Of a stretch of 64,000 nucleotides of DNA, positions 1 to 7,448 are shown in pieces (position 1 is the stretch's first letter; each line of letters opens with the position of its first letter). Position numbers and translations under genes: made by a program. The notes under the pieces are model-generated. The model searched no databases. It saw nothing but the letters and a program-made list of their open reading frames with translations, and had not been told where the DNA came from. The stretch covers positions 2,604,001-2,668,000 of the forward strand of contig NZ_OY729424.1 of the NCBI RefSeq assembly GCF_963422335.1, in the 5' to 3' direction. The DNA comes from an uncultured Roseateles sp. GTDB lineage: Bacteria > Pseudomonadota > Gammaproteobacteria > Burkholderiales > Burkholderiaceae_C.

Positions 1-71
1 CCTCCTCATAGGAGGGAACAGGCTGATCGGGGGGGGCGCGGCGGAACGTCAGGCTAGGATGATGACCTTGC

Positions 72-95
72 GGGTCAGACCTTTAGCTCTGACCC
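72..95. repeat. REP-like inverted repeat
   Basis: Perfect 8-bp arms GGGTCAGA (72-79) and TCTGACCC (88-95) flank an 8-nt loop. The element lies in the otherwise featureless 1-218 stretch upstream of the dioxygenase gene. Arms of this type resemble intergenic REP-like palindromes of proteobacteria; that assignment is from memory and not checked. A second small palindrome, CCTCCT-CAT-AGGAGG, sits at 1-15 on the window edge. Confidence 0.45.
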
Positions 96-218
96 CCAAC
101 TGGCTGGATGTGTCGGGCCGGACACAAACAAGCGATACCACCGAAACAGCCAATAGGCTCAATAGCGCTCAGCGGGGCCGGCTTTCCTCAGGCCTCGCAC
201 CTTGCCAGGAGCGCCGCC

Positions 219-1100
219 ATGACACCCGATCACACCCATTCCGACCCGCATGACCAGGGCCTGATCCACGACCTGGAGGTGCTGGGTCACCAGTTTCTGC
301 AGCGCCGCCGCGCCCTGCTGTGGCTGGGCGGAGCCAGTGCACTGACCCTGCTGGGCTGCGGCGGCGGTGGCGATGAGGCCAGCGCTGCCACGACCACATC
401 CACTGGCGGCAGTACAGGTAGCACGGGCGGCTCGGGCAGCAGCACCAGCAGCTGCAGCGTGATCCCCGAAGAGACCGCCGGCCCCTATCCCGGTGACGGT
501 TCCAACTCGTCCAATGGCGGCATCGCCAATGCCTTGACGCTCAGCGGCATTGTGCGCAGCGACATCCGCACCAGCATTGGCAGCGCCAGCGGCGTGGCCC
601 AGGGCGTGCCGCTGACGATCAAGCTCCGGTTGGTCAACACGGGAGCCAGCTGCGCCGATCTGTCCGGCTACGCCATCTATCTGTGGCATTGCGACCGCGA
701 GGGCCGTTACTCGATGTACTCGGCAGGCGTGACGGCCGAGAACTATCTGCGCGGCGTGCAGCCCACCGGCAGCGATGGCGTGGCCACCTTCACCACCATC
801 TTCCCGGGCTGCTACGACGGCCGCATGCCCCATATGCACTTCGAGGTGTTCCGCAGCGCCAACAGCGCCAGCGCCTACTCGAACAAGCTGAAGACCTCGC
901 AGATCGCCTTCCCTAGCGATGTCTGCTCCACCGTCTACAACGGCGCCAGCGGCTATGCCACCAGCGTCACCAACTTCGCCCGCATCAGCTTCCAAAGCGA
1001 CAATGTGTTCAGCGATGGGGTGACATTGCAGCTGGCCAGCGTCACCGGCAGCGTGGCCGCCGGCTATGTCGCTACCCTGACGGTGGGCATATCCGCCTGA
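219..1100 (+). CDS. Intradiol ring-cleavage dioxygenase-like lipoprotein
   Basis: A 293-aa protein related to the intradiol dioxygenases (protocatechuate 3,4-dioxygenase/catechol 1,2-dioxygenase fold), which use non-heme Fe(III) to cleave catechols. Family hallmarks are EETAGPYPG near residue 90, YLWHCDREGRYS in the middle and GCYDGRMPHMHFEVF. The last holds the Tyr and His-x-His ligands expected for iron. The N-terminus has RRR before a hydrophobic stretch ending LLGCG, so a Tat-type lipoprotein signal is likely, followed by a Gly/Ser/Thr-rich linker. The start ATG219 is chosen because AGGAG lies 7 nt upstream. The enzyme is probably exported and membrane-anchored, and its real substrate is unknown. 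The two-component genes follow 19 bp downstream. Confidence 0.85.
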   Translation: MTPDHTHSDPHDQGLIHDLEVLGHQFLQRRRALLWLGGASALTLLGCGGGGDEASAATTTSTGGSTGSTGGSGSSTSSCSVIPEETAGPYPGDGSNSSNGGIANALTLSGIVRSDIRTSIGSASGVAQGVPLTIKLRLVNTGASCADLSGYAIYLWHCDREGRYSMYSAGVTAENYLRGVQPTGSDGVATFTTIFPGCYDGRMPHMHFEVFRSANSASAYSNKLKTSQIAFPSDVCSTVYNGASGYATSVTNFARISFQSDNVFSDGVTLQLASVTGSVAAGYVATLTVGISA

Positions 1101-1119
1101 TGACACTCAAGAGGTGCCG

Positions 1120-1833
1120 ATGATCCGATGTCTGGTGGTCGATGACGACAGCGAGATCCGCCAGGGCCTGCAGGCCTTTCTGGAGCGCTTCGGCATGCAG
1201 GTCAGTGTTGCCGCCGATGGCCGGCAGATGCGCCAGATTCTCGGCGCGTCAGCCTTCGACGTGGTTGTGCTGGACATCATGCTGCCCGACGCCAGCGGCC
1301 TGGACCTGTGCCGCTGGGTGGCCCAGCAGCATGCCACTCCGGTGATCATGCTGACCGCCCAGGGCGACCCGGGCAGCCGCATCGTCGGCCTGGAAATGGG
1401 CGCCGACGACTATCTGGGCAAGCCCTTCGAACCGCGCGAGCTGGTGGCTCGCATCAACGCCGTGCTGCGCCGCGCCGGCAAGGGCACAGCGCCGCAGGGT
1501 GCGGCACCCCAGCCCTCGCGCCAGCTGCGCTTCGAGGGCTGGGCGTTTGACCGGCTGCTGCGTCAGCTGGTCTCGCCGCAGCAGGTGGTGGTGGCCCTGT
1601 CCAGCGCCGAGTTCCGCCTGCTCAGCGCCTTCGTCGAGCGCCCGGGTCGGGTGCTCAGCCGCGACCAGCTGATCGAGCTGACGCGGGCGCCCGGCGTCGA
1701 GGTCAATGATCGCAGCGTCGATCTGGCGGTGTCGCGCCTGCGCCAGAAGCTGGGCGATTCGCCGCGCGAGCCGCGGCTGATACGCACCTTGCGCGGCGAG
1801 GGCTATCTGTTCGACGTCAAGGTCAGCACATGA
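1120..1833 (+). CDS. OmpR/PhoB-family response regulator
   Basis: A 237-aa DNA-binding response regulator. The receiver domain (about residues 1-115) has the acidic pair D8/D9, phosphoacceptor D52 in VVLDIMLPD, T79 and K101 in GKPFEP. A winged-helix Trans_reg_C domain (about 140-232) ends in the typical RTLRGEGYLF. ATG1120 is preferred over an in-frame GTG at 1114 because AAGAGG at 1109-1114 gives normal spacing to the ATG. It overlaps the following kinase by 4 bp (ATGA), so the two are translationally coupled and very probably cognate. Targets are unknown; the dioxygenase just upstream may be co-transcribed. Confidence 0.92.
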   Translation: MIRCLVVDDDSEIRQGLQAFLERFGMQVSVAADGRQMRQILGASAFDVVVLDIMLPDASGLDLCRWVAQQHATPVIMLTAQGDPGSRIVGLEMGADDYLGKPFEPRELVARINAVLRRAGKGTAPQGAAPQPSRQLRFEGWAFDRLLRQLVSPQQVVVALSSAEFRLLSAFVERPGRVLSRDQLIELTRAPGVEVNDRSVDLAVSRLRQKLGDSPREPRLIRTLRGEGYLFDVKVST

Positions 1834-3023
1834 ACTGGCTGCGCCGATGCTGGCGTGACACCCTGTTCAAGCGCCTCTTCATCTTGCTGTGGGTGACACT
1901 GGTGGGCAGCCACTTCCTGGCGTTCTCGCTGGTCATGTCCCAAGTGGGTCGGCCCGAGCGGGGTGAGGGAGGTGGCGCCGGCGGACCCGGTCACGAGGCG
2001 CGATCCGGTTGGTCTCGGCTGTTGATCTTTCCTTCGCTGCCGCCGATGGGGGGCCGGAGCGAAGACCGTCGGCCGCCCCACGAACACAGCGAGTCGCCGC
2101 CCGGGGCTGACACTGGCCTGCCGCCCCCGCGTCTTGGCGGGCGTTTCGAGCGCGGCCTTCCCGGCTGGTTGCTGGCCATGGACTACGGTGTGCGCATGCT
2201 GATCATCGCGCTGGCCGCCTGGTTCGGCGCGGCCTGGTTGTCGCGGCCGATGCGGCGCCTGTCGGCTGCTGCCCATGGCCTGGGCGAGGCCTTGCAGCGC
2301 GACGCGGCCCCGCCGACGCTGGACGAAACTCAGGGCACGGTCGAGGTGCGCGAGGCCGCCCAGGTCTTCAACCGGATGGCCAGCCAGCTGCAGGAGCAAT
2401 TCAAGGCGCGCGGCCTGTTGGTGGCGGCCATCTCGCACGACCTGCGCACGCCGCTGACGCGCATGCGCCTGCGACTCGAGACCCTGGAGCATGAGCCTGC
2501 CGCCCAGCGCTGCGTGGCCGACATCCACGAAATGGATGGCCTGATCGAATCGGTGCTGCAGGTGTTCCGCGGCGCCCATGCCAGCGAGGCGCCGGTCAGC
2601 ATGGACATGCTGGCGCTGGCCCAGTCACTGGCCGATGACCTGGTCGAGCAGGGCCATGCCGTCACGGTGCAGGGCGAACCGGCGCTCGCCCGCGTACAGC
2701 CCACGGCCTTGCGCCGCGTGCTCGGCAATCTGCTGGGCAATGCGCTGCGCTACGGCGAGCGTGCCGAGGTCACGGTGGTGGTGGACGGCAACACCGTGCT
2801 GCTGCACGTCGATGACCAGGGGCCGGGGATTCCCGAGGATCAGCTGGAGGCGGTGTTCCAGCCATTTTTCCGCGTCGAGTCCTCGCGCAATCGCGCCACC
2901 GGCGGCACCGGCCTGGGCCTGTACATCGCTCGAGACCTGATCAGCCGCCAGGGCGGGCAACTGCGCCTGAGCAACCGGCCGGCCGGGGGGCTGCGGGCCG
3001 AACTGCACCTGCCCCGGGCCTGA
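1830..3023 (+). CDS. EnvZ-like sensor histidine kinase
   Basis: A 397-aa inner-membrane sensor kinase. Transmembrane segments lie near residues 16-36 and 112-137. The periplasmic loop between them is rich in Pro, Gly and Arg and looks poorly structured. HAMP follows, then a HisKA box with H203 in ISHDLRTPLTRMRLRLE, the EnvZ/OmpB-type signature. The HATPase has an N box (GNLLGNALRYGE), G1 (DDQGPGIP), an F box and G2 (GGTGLGLYIA). The first base of its ATG overlaps the regulator stop codon region by 4 bp. The signal is unknown. The short disordered sensor region suggests that membrane state or a partner protein is sensed; this is inference. Confidence 0.92.
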   Translation: MNWLRRCWRDTLFKRLFILLWVTLVGSHFLAFSLVMSQVGRPERGEGGGAGGPGHEARSGWSRLLIFPSLPPMGGRSEDRRPPHEHSESPPGADTGLPPPRLGGRFERGLPGWLLAMDYGVRMLIIALAAWFGAAWLSRPMRRLSAAAHGLGEALQRDAAPPTLDETQGTVEVREAAQVFNRMASQLQEQFKARGLLVAAISHDLRTPLTRMRLRLETLEHEPAAQRCVADIHEMDGLIESVLQVFRGAHASEAPVSMDMLALAQSLADDLVEQGHAVTVQGEPALARVQPTALRRVLGNLLGNALRYGERAEVTVVVDGNTVLLHVDDQGPGIPEDQLEAVFQPFFRVESSRNRATGGTGLGLYIARDLISRQGGQLRLSNRPAGGLRAELHLPRA

Positions 3024-3165
3024 ACCCCTGAACAAGGGTCAAACCTACCCTCAGTCGGGGGTGGAAATCCGGCCAACCCGCCAGTAAGCTTCGCGCGCCG
3101 TCCAGGCCTGGGCGACGCCGCGAGGCGGCCCGGCTTGCATACCGACCCGACTCAAAGGTTTGCCG

Positions 3166-3504
3166 ATGAAAAGCATCTTCCTGGCCTTGATACTGGCCCC
3201 GATCGCCGCAGCTTCCTGGGCCCAGCCCGCCACGGCCCAGAAGGAGGGCCCCGAGGCCTATGCCTTGCGCAGCGACTGCGCCGCCACGACCAGCGCCAAG
3301 CTGAACGCCAAGCCCCAGGCCGCCAACGAGTTCGTGTTCGTCTACTACAAAGGTGAATACAAGGGGGAGGCTACGGCCGGCGGCACGCTGGACTGCACCG
3401 AGCGCCAGTACGCCGCCTACCTGAACACCGTCGATCCCTCGCGCGTGATGTCGGCCTATCCGACCGCCGCCGGCCGCCCGCAGGTCAAGCCCACAGGCAA
3501 GTAA
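3166..3504 (+). CDS. Small exported protein of unknown function
   Basis: A 112-aa protein with a clear Sec signal peptide, MKSIFLALILAPIAAASWAQ, with cleavage likely after WAQ. The mature part has only two cysteines (in SDCAAT and LDCTER), which could form one disulfide, and a VFVYYKGEYKG segment. No known domain is recognised. ATG3166 is chosen because AAAGG precedes it by 7 nt; an upstream TTG at 3160 is less likely. It follows the kinase by 142 bp and is probably a separate transcript. Confidence 0.7.
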   Translation: MKSIFLALILAPIAAASWAQPATAQKEGPEAYALRSDCAATTSAKLNAKPQAANEFVFVYYKGEYKGEATAGGTLDCTERQYAAYLNTVDPSRVMSAYPTAAGRPQVKPTGK

Positions 3505-3563
3505 GTTGCCGGCGCCGAGCAGGCCGCTCCGGCCTGTACCGGCCTATCTGCAGTTCGTCGTGA

Positions 3564-3588
3564 AGGCCTGGCCTGTGCAGCCAGGCCT
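3564..3588. terminator. Hairpin downstream of small exported protein
   Basis: Perfect 9-bp arms AGGCCTGGC (3564-3572) and GCCAGGCCT (3580-3588) flank a 7-nt loop, 60 nt after the stop of the preceding gene. A short TTTT run follows at 3602-3605. It could act as a weak terminator; the distance to the T run makes that uncertain. Confidence 0.4.
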
Positions 3589-3638
3589 GCGTAGGCTCCC
3601 GGTTTTGCATTTCACAACGCATCACCTGGGAGATCCTT

Positions 3639-4001
3639 ATGCGCTTTGCTTTCCATCGCCTCGCCCTGTCCGCCCTGCTCATTGGCACGGGGCTCAGCGG
3701 CTGCGCGATCCACGTCACCACCACCGGTGACGGCGTCAGCTCAAAGCTGCAGCGCAACAACGGCACCAGCAAATTCCAGTGCGTTGCCAGCCCCAGCGGC
3801 CAGTGCAATTACGCGCTGTACACCAGCCGCTGCACCACGGTCGATGGCGACGGCGGCAAGCCGGCCACGACCTGCACCCATCAGGTGGTTGAGCAGTTCA
3901 CCCTGGCCTCGGGCCAGTCCCGCGAAATCGGCAATCTGCCCAGCGACTACAAGCAGTGCATGAAGCCCGGCAGCAAGCCCGAGGTGCCGAACTGCGATTG
4001 A
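3639..4001 (+). CDS. Small putative lipoprotein
   Basis: A 120-aa protein beginning MRFAFHRLALSALLIGTG, then LSGC, a good lipobox, so lipidation at the Cys is expected. The mature chain is Ser/Thr/Lys-rich and carries six further cysteines, in FQCVAS, GQCNY, SRCTT, TTCTH, KQCMK and PNCD. They could form three disulfides in the periplasm. No domain is recognised. The start is well supported: TGGGAG lies 6 nt before ATG3639. A spacer of 134 bp with a hairpin separates it from the previous gene. Confidence 0.72.
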   Translation: MRFAFHRLALSALLIGTGLSGCAIHVTTTGDGVSSKLQRNNGTSKFQCVASPSGQCNYALYTSRCTTVDGDGGKPATTCTHQVVEQFTLASGQSREIGNLPSDYKQCMKPGSKPEVPNCD

Positions 4002-4044
4002 TGCTGTGGCAACAGGGCCGGCCGTCTGGCCTGGCTGGCCTTGG

Positions 4045-4653
4045 CTACCAACTGCTTTGTACCGTGAAGCCAAGTCGGCCGGCACGTGGCCTGACCGATA
4101 GCGTTGTCTGGGCGCTCAGTTCCATGCGCAGGCCTTGGCGCAGATCGGCATATTTGTTGCGGGTCTGGAACACCAGGCCCATGCGCAGTTGCCGTGCGTC
4201 TTGCAGCAGCAACCCGTCCTCTGACGACGGACGAGCCGTCGAACTCAGCAGCGGTGTTTGAAGGGTCAGATACGACCGATTGCCGGTGGCCATGGACAGG
4301 CCCATCAACATGCCGGCCTGGGGCGTTGTCGAGTCAAACGAGAGACGTTGCGTCCCTAGGCCGGCAAAGGTGCTGTTGCGCTGCTCGACGCCGATGCCAA
4401 AACCCAGGCCCGAGGAATGCACCGCCCACACCATGGTTTGGCGGGCGGTCTGCGATTGACCATTCAATGTATCCGTCAACGCCGTCGAGCCCGCGGTCGC
4501 GAGCGGTTCGCCCTGGCTTTGACTCAGGCGAAGCGTCGGTGGCGCCAGATTCGCCTGCACGGCTTCGGTCCAGCCGGTCATTTGAGACTGCACGGGCAGG
4601 GCGCTGGCTGCGAACACCAGGCAGATGCAGGGGGCAAGGCGGGATGTTTTCAT
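4045..4653 (-). CDS. Exported protein, possible small outer-membrane barrel
   Basis: A 202-aa protein with a Sec signal peptide (MKTSRLAPCICLVFAASALPVQSQ). The mature chain shows alternating polar and hydrophobic segments (for example GLGFGIGVEQR, AGMLMGLSMATG, LRMGLVFQTR, RLGFTVQSSW) and ends in an aromatic residue. This is a pattern seen in outer-membrane beta-barrel proteins, but no family is recognised. GAGGAA 7 nt before the ATG supports the start. It is transcribed convergently to the lipoprotein gene. Function unknown. Confidence 0.65.
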   Translation of the reverse strand: MKTSRLAPCICLVFAASALPVQSQMTGWTEAVQANLAPPTLRLSQSQGEPLATAGSTALTDTLNGQSQTARQTMVWAVHSSGLGFGIGVEQRNSTFAGLGTQRLSFDSTTPQAGMLMGLSMATGNRSYLTLQTPLLSSTARPSSEDGLLLQDARQLRMGLVFQTRNKYADLRQGLRMELSAQTTLSVRPRAGRLGFTVQSSW

Positions 4654-4912
4654 CGCTGATTCCTCGCGGAGACCGACTTCCGGGCTTGTGCTTCAAGCCT
4701 AGAAGGTCGGGTGCGCGGTAGCCGTCGGTGCGCGGCGCGATTGTTCGTCAGACAACGCCTCAATCAGCGGCGGCGGGAACTCCAAGCAGGCTCGGAAACT
4801 TAGCGCTTCCCAGGTCGTTGATTTAGCTATCCCTAACGCAACGGCCGCTGACAAGGGGTGGCAAATGAATTCCGCAATGTGAAAGCGAAGAATCGAAGAT
4901 CTGCGGTGATGG

Positions 4913-5349
4913 TTGATAAGCCGGCAGCATGTTGCCGCAACGCCAATCTCATTCGAAAGCTTTCGACGGGCGTCTGGCTTTCCCCTGTCACTGCTTCATG
5001 GGCGCATCGCTGACCAGGTTTGGATGGCTCTGGCCAGTGGCGACTTATCCGACTCGGTCTTTCTCGCCTTCCGCACAGTTGACGAGCGCGTGCGAGAAGC
5101 CGGCAACTTCAAGCTTGAAGACATTGGCGCCGACCATATACGCCAGGCATCCAAGCCTCAGTCCGGCTCGCTTGCGAAGGCGATGGATCAAGTCAGTGAG
5201 CAGGAGTGGCCGATTTACCTTGCAGCGGGCGCTTTCATGTCCTACAAAAACATAATTTACATCGCACAGTGACGTTGCGTGATCTGTTGGACATTCATGC
5301 AATTGTGATGTTAGTGATGGACTTGCTAAACATCATTGACAGCCGCTAG
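4913..5349 (+). pseudogene. Frameshifted TIGR02391 (Ymh) family remnant
   Basis: Two frames together reproduce the C-terminal domain of the TIGR02391/Hypoth_Ymh family. In frame 2, LHGRIADQVWMALASGDLSD, then VFLAFRTVDERVREAG and AAGAFMSYKN match the family core. The frame then runs into a stop at 5270-5272. From 5260 frame 1 continues with HRTVTLRDLLDIHAIVMLVM and DLLNIIDSR, stop 5347-5349, which is the expected family ending after the conserved N-P-x-x-H-R region. A single-base indel near 5252-5260 explains this. The N-terminus also looks truncated: only a TTG at 4913 is available and the first 25 residues are unlike the family. Whether this is a real pseudogene or a sequencing error cannot be told from sequence. 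Family members occur in mobile and defence-like contexts; function unknown. Confidence 0.7.
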
Positions 5350-5451
5350 GCCGCATAGGTGGGTGCAGTTGAGTCTCGTTCACCCTGATGTAGCGCACCA
5401 TGCCGTACGCACTGATGGTCTGAAGATATGGTTGGCTGGGGAGCCTGAACA

Positions 5452-6504
5452 ATGCTAGCGAAACGATTCCCTCGCGAGCGCTTCACTCGTGCATTGACGA
5501 CGATCTGCACGAGGCTGGATGTGGCTCATGAAGTCGAATTCGACTATGCATCGTCCCCGCGGGATCTGGTGCCAGTTCACGGGCGCCTCTTTGCAAGTGT
5601 GCGCGTCGTGTGGGCGTTCGGCAGTTGGGCACAAGGGAGTGAAACCTGCGGCGACCTTGACCTCGCAGCAGACATCGCCTGCGAATGGGTGGGTGGGATT
5701 GGGTGGATGCACGGCGACATGGAGGTCAAGGCAGTGCCAGGCTTTGACACCGCGCGCAAGGCCGTTCTGCCTGTCCTTCCTTACGTGCACGTTCTTGATG
5801 CGGTCGATATCCGAAAGTATGGTGCCACTGGCCAAATGGTGGTGCACCCCGACAGCATGAAGCCAATCTGGATATCGCCCAATCTCAGCGCGCAGGAGTT
5901 GGGGGCTTTGGACGTTGAGGGCAGGTTGGCAAATCTGCCGCAGTTGGACTGGCTCGACCGGATCGATGCCGTCAAGGGCAATCCAGACGCGAGCCGCATG
6001 CCTCGCAGCACGGATGCGTTGCCCCTACGGCTGGAGCAGACGGCGATGAGCCTGTTATCTGTCGAGGCGGCGATACGCGCGCTGGACCAAGGTCTCATCG
6101 CCTGGCGGTTTCGGCCACACGGTGTTCGCCGCAAGGATGCCGAGACGCTCACTCCTTCAGAACGTCACCTGGCCGGACAGCAAGAATGCAACGACGACGA
6201 GATGATTTCTCGCGTCCTGGCCGGCACCAGGGACGTCCGCAAGCGGCACAAGAACGTGGTGTATCGGTACGGCAATAACTGCGGCGTCCGGCCCCGCATT
6301 TTCGACCGCCGCAATTCGTCTTGCGTCGTCATTACGCCCAAGTGGTCGGCCCAAGGACCAAATGGTTCCCTAGTGGTTACCAAAGGTCCGCGCTATACGA
6401 AGGCACGCGTCGAGGCCTTCGAAGCGGCGGAGCGGAAGCTTGAAGCTGAGAATCGGCAAGCGGAGTTCAACGCCGGTCAGGTGCGTCGCTCTATCCGGCC
6501 GTAG
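5452..6504 (+). CDS. Nucleotidyltransferase-fold protein, unknown role
   Basis: A 350-aa protein. Residues about 52-70 read VWAFGSWAQGSETCGDLDLA, a polymerase-beta-type nucleotidyltransferase motif (GS followed nine residues later by DxD). This motif binds metal and NTP in minimal nucleotidyltransferases and antitoxin-like MNT proteins. A possible third acidic strand is in GDMEVKAV. The C-terminal third is very basic (RKRHKNVVYRYG; KGPRYTKARVEAFEAAERK) and could bind nucleic acid. GGGGAG 8 nt upstream supports ATG5452. Composition is less GC-rich than the surrounding core genes, and it sits next to the TIGR02391 remnant, so recent acquisition is likely. No HEPN partner is seen. Substrate unknown. 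Confidence 0.65.
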   Translation: MLAKRFPRERFTRALTTICTRLDVAHEVEFDYASSPRDLVPVHGRLFASVRVVWAFGSWAQGSETCGDLDLAADIACEWVGGIGWMHGDMEVKAVPGFDTARKAVLPVLPYVHVLDAVDIRKYGATGQMVVHPDSMKPIWISPNLSAQELGALDVEGRLANLPQLDWLDRIDAVKGNPDASRMPRSTDALPLRLEQTAMSLLSVEAAIRALDQGLIAWRFRPHGVRRKDAETLTPSERHLAGQQECNDDEMISRVLAGTRDVRKRHKNVVYRYGNNCGVRPRIFDRRNSSCVVITPKWSAQGPNGSLVVTKGPRYTKARVEAFEAAERKLEAENRQAEFNAGQVRRSIRP

Positions 6505-6950
6505 GCCTTCAAGTGGGCATACCGAGGCCTGAGTCGCTGGCAATGGTGGCCGAGCAACTTCGCGCCGCGACACGGCATCGGCAGACGATGCAGGTGCCTC
6601 GCCCAGGACGTCTTGTGCGGCAATCGCGCGGACAGCAAGGTGCCCCAAGTGGGCGCGGCACGCATATGCCCGGTGTTTGACCCCAGAAGTGTCCTGTCCA
6701 GCATCTCAGGCAAATGGGTCGTCACTGACACCGTTGGAGACTGAACGGCGTCGCTGGGTAGTTTTCGAGCTTGTTGGGGTTTACCGAGCTTGATTGAGGT
6801 TCCCGGCGCCTCTGTGGCGTATGAAATATCTAATCCACCACTTGCAGACCACTCTGCAAGTCCTTATTCCATAACGATATTTGTCTAATGTGTACCTTAG
6901 CTTTCTCTGCTAAGTGATTGATTTCATTGGGAAATTCTTACATTTCGTCC
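6505..6950. other. Gene-free spacer upstream of the dcw promoter
   Basis: About 450 bp without a credible gene: short frames here lack start signals and recognisable domains. The right half is AT-rich. It holds the hairpin at 6840-6861 and a weaker inverted repeat, CTTAGC (6896-6901)/GCTAAG (6909-6914). The left part may be decayed DNA of the same islet as the two preceding genes. Confidence 0.5.
6840..6861. terminator. Strong hairpin upstream of the mraZ promoter
   Basis: Perfect 9-bp arms ACTTGCAGA (6840-6848) and TCTGCAAGT (6853-6861) flank the tetraloop CCAC, about 90 bp before the -35 box of the dcw promoter. There is no T run (CCTTATT follows), so it could be a weak terminator insulating the dcw cluster or a protein-binding palindrome. 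Confidence 0.4.
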
Positions 6951-6979
6951 TTGACCGGGCCGTGAGCATTGGCTAAAGT
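6951..6979 (+). promoter_or_regulatory. Sigma70-type dcw promoter (Pmra)
   Basis: A -35 box TTGACC (6951-6956) and a -10 box TAAAGT (6974-6979) are separated by exactly 17 nt, giving a predicted start near 6986. The position just upstream of mraZ matches the main mra promoter of the dcw cluster in Escherichia coli. Confidence 0.7.
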
Positions 6980-7012
6980 GGGAGAAAGTGCACTTTAGTG
7001 GGTGATTGTGGC
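6979..7012 (+). promoter_or_regulatory. MraZ box array
   Basis: Units begin every 10 bp: TGGGAGAAAG (6979), TGCACTTTAG (6989), TGGGTGATTG (6999) and TGGC (7009). MraZ is known to bind TGGGN direct repeats separated by 5-nt spacers, immediately downstream of the mra start site. The phase and location here agree, with two good and two degenerate units. Autorepression of mraZ and the cluster by MraZ is the expected outcome. Confidence 0.65.
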
Positions 7013-7019
7013 CAATTTC

Positions 7020-7448
7020 ATGTTTCAAGGACCAGCAGCGCTTGCGCTGGACGCGAAGGGGCGGTTGACCGTCCCGGCGCGCCATCGCGAGGTGCTGCAG
7101 GCCATGGCACAGGGCCAATTGACCGTCACCAAGCATCCCGAAGGCTGCCTGATGGTCTTCCCCCGTCCGACCTGGGAGGGCTTTCGCGAGCGCGTTGCCG
7201 CGCTACCGATGTCGGCCAGCGGTTGGAAGCGCGTGTTCCTGGGCAATGCGATGGATGTGGAGATAGACAACGCCTCGCGCGTGTTGATCTCGCCCGAGCT
7301 GCGCGCTTCCGCTGGCTTGAGCAAGGACGTTATGTTGCTGGGCATGGGCAGCTATCTGGAACTGTGGGACGCGGCCACCTACGCCGCGCATGAGGCCAAG
7401 GTCATGGAGTCCGAAGTGCCGGACGCGATCAAGGACATGAGCTTCTGA
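7020..7448 (+). CDS. mraZ: Transcriptional regulator MraZ
   Basis: A 142-aa AbrB-like (SpoVT-AbrB superfamily) DNA-binding protein, first gene of the dcw cluster, which in other bacteria binds and represses its own promoter. It shows the two tandem AbrB-like halves, each with the D-x-x-[GS]-R signature: LDAKGRLTVPARHR near the start and IDNASRVLISPELR in the middle. ATG7020 gives the family-typical start MFQGPAALALD; no good ribosome-binding site precedes it, and GTG codons at 7002 and 7008 are in-frame alternatives lying inside the MraZ boxes. The stop overlaps the rsmH start by one base (TGATG). Confidence 0.93.
   Translation: MFQGPAALALDAKGRLTVPARHREVLQAMAQGQLTVTKHPEGCLMVFPRPTWEGFRERVAALPMSASGWKRVFLGNAMDVEIDNASRVLISPELRASAGLSKDVMLLGMGSYLELWDAATYAAHEAKVMESEVPDAIKDMSF

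Noticed and set aside
3485..3808. Minus-strand frame across the two small exported proteins
   Set aside because: Both plus-strand genes have signal peptides and good ribosome-binding sites; the minus frame has neither.
6505..6731. Short minus-strand frames in the spacer before mraZ
   Set aside because: No ribosome-binding sites and no family-like sequence.
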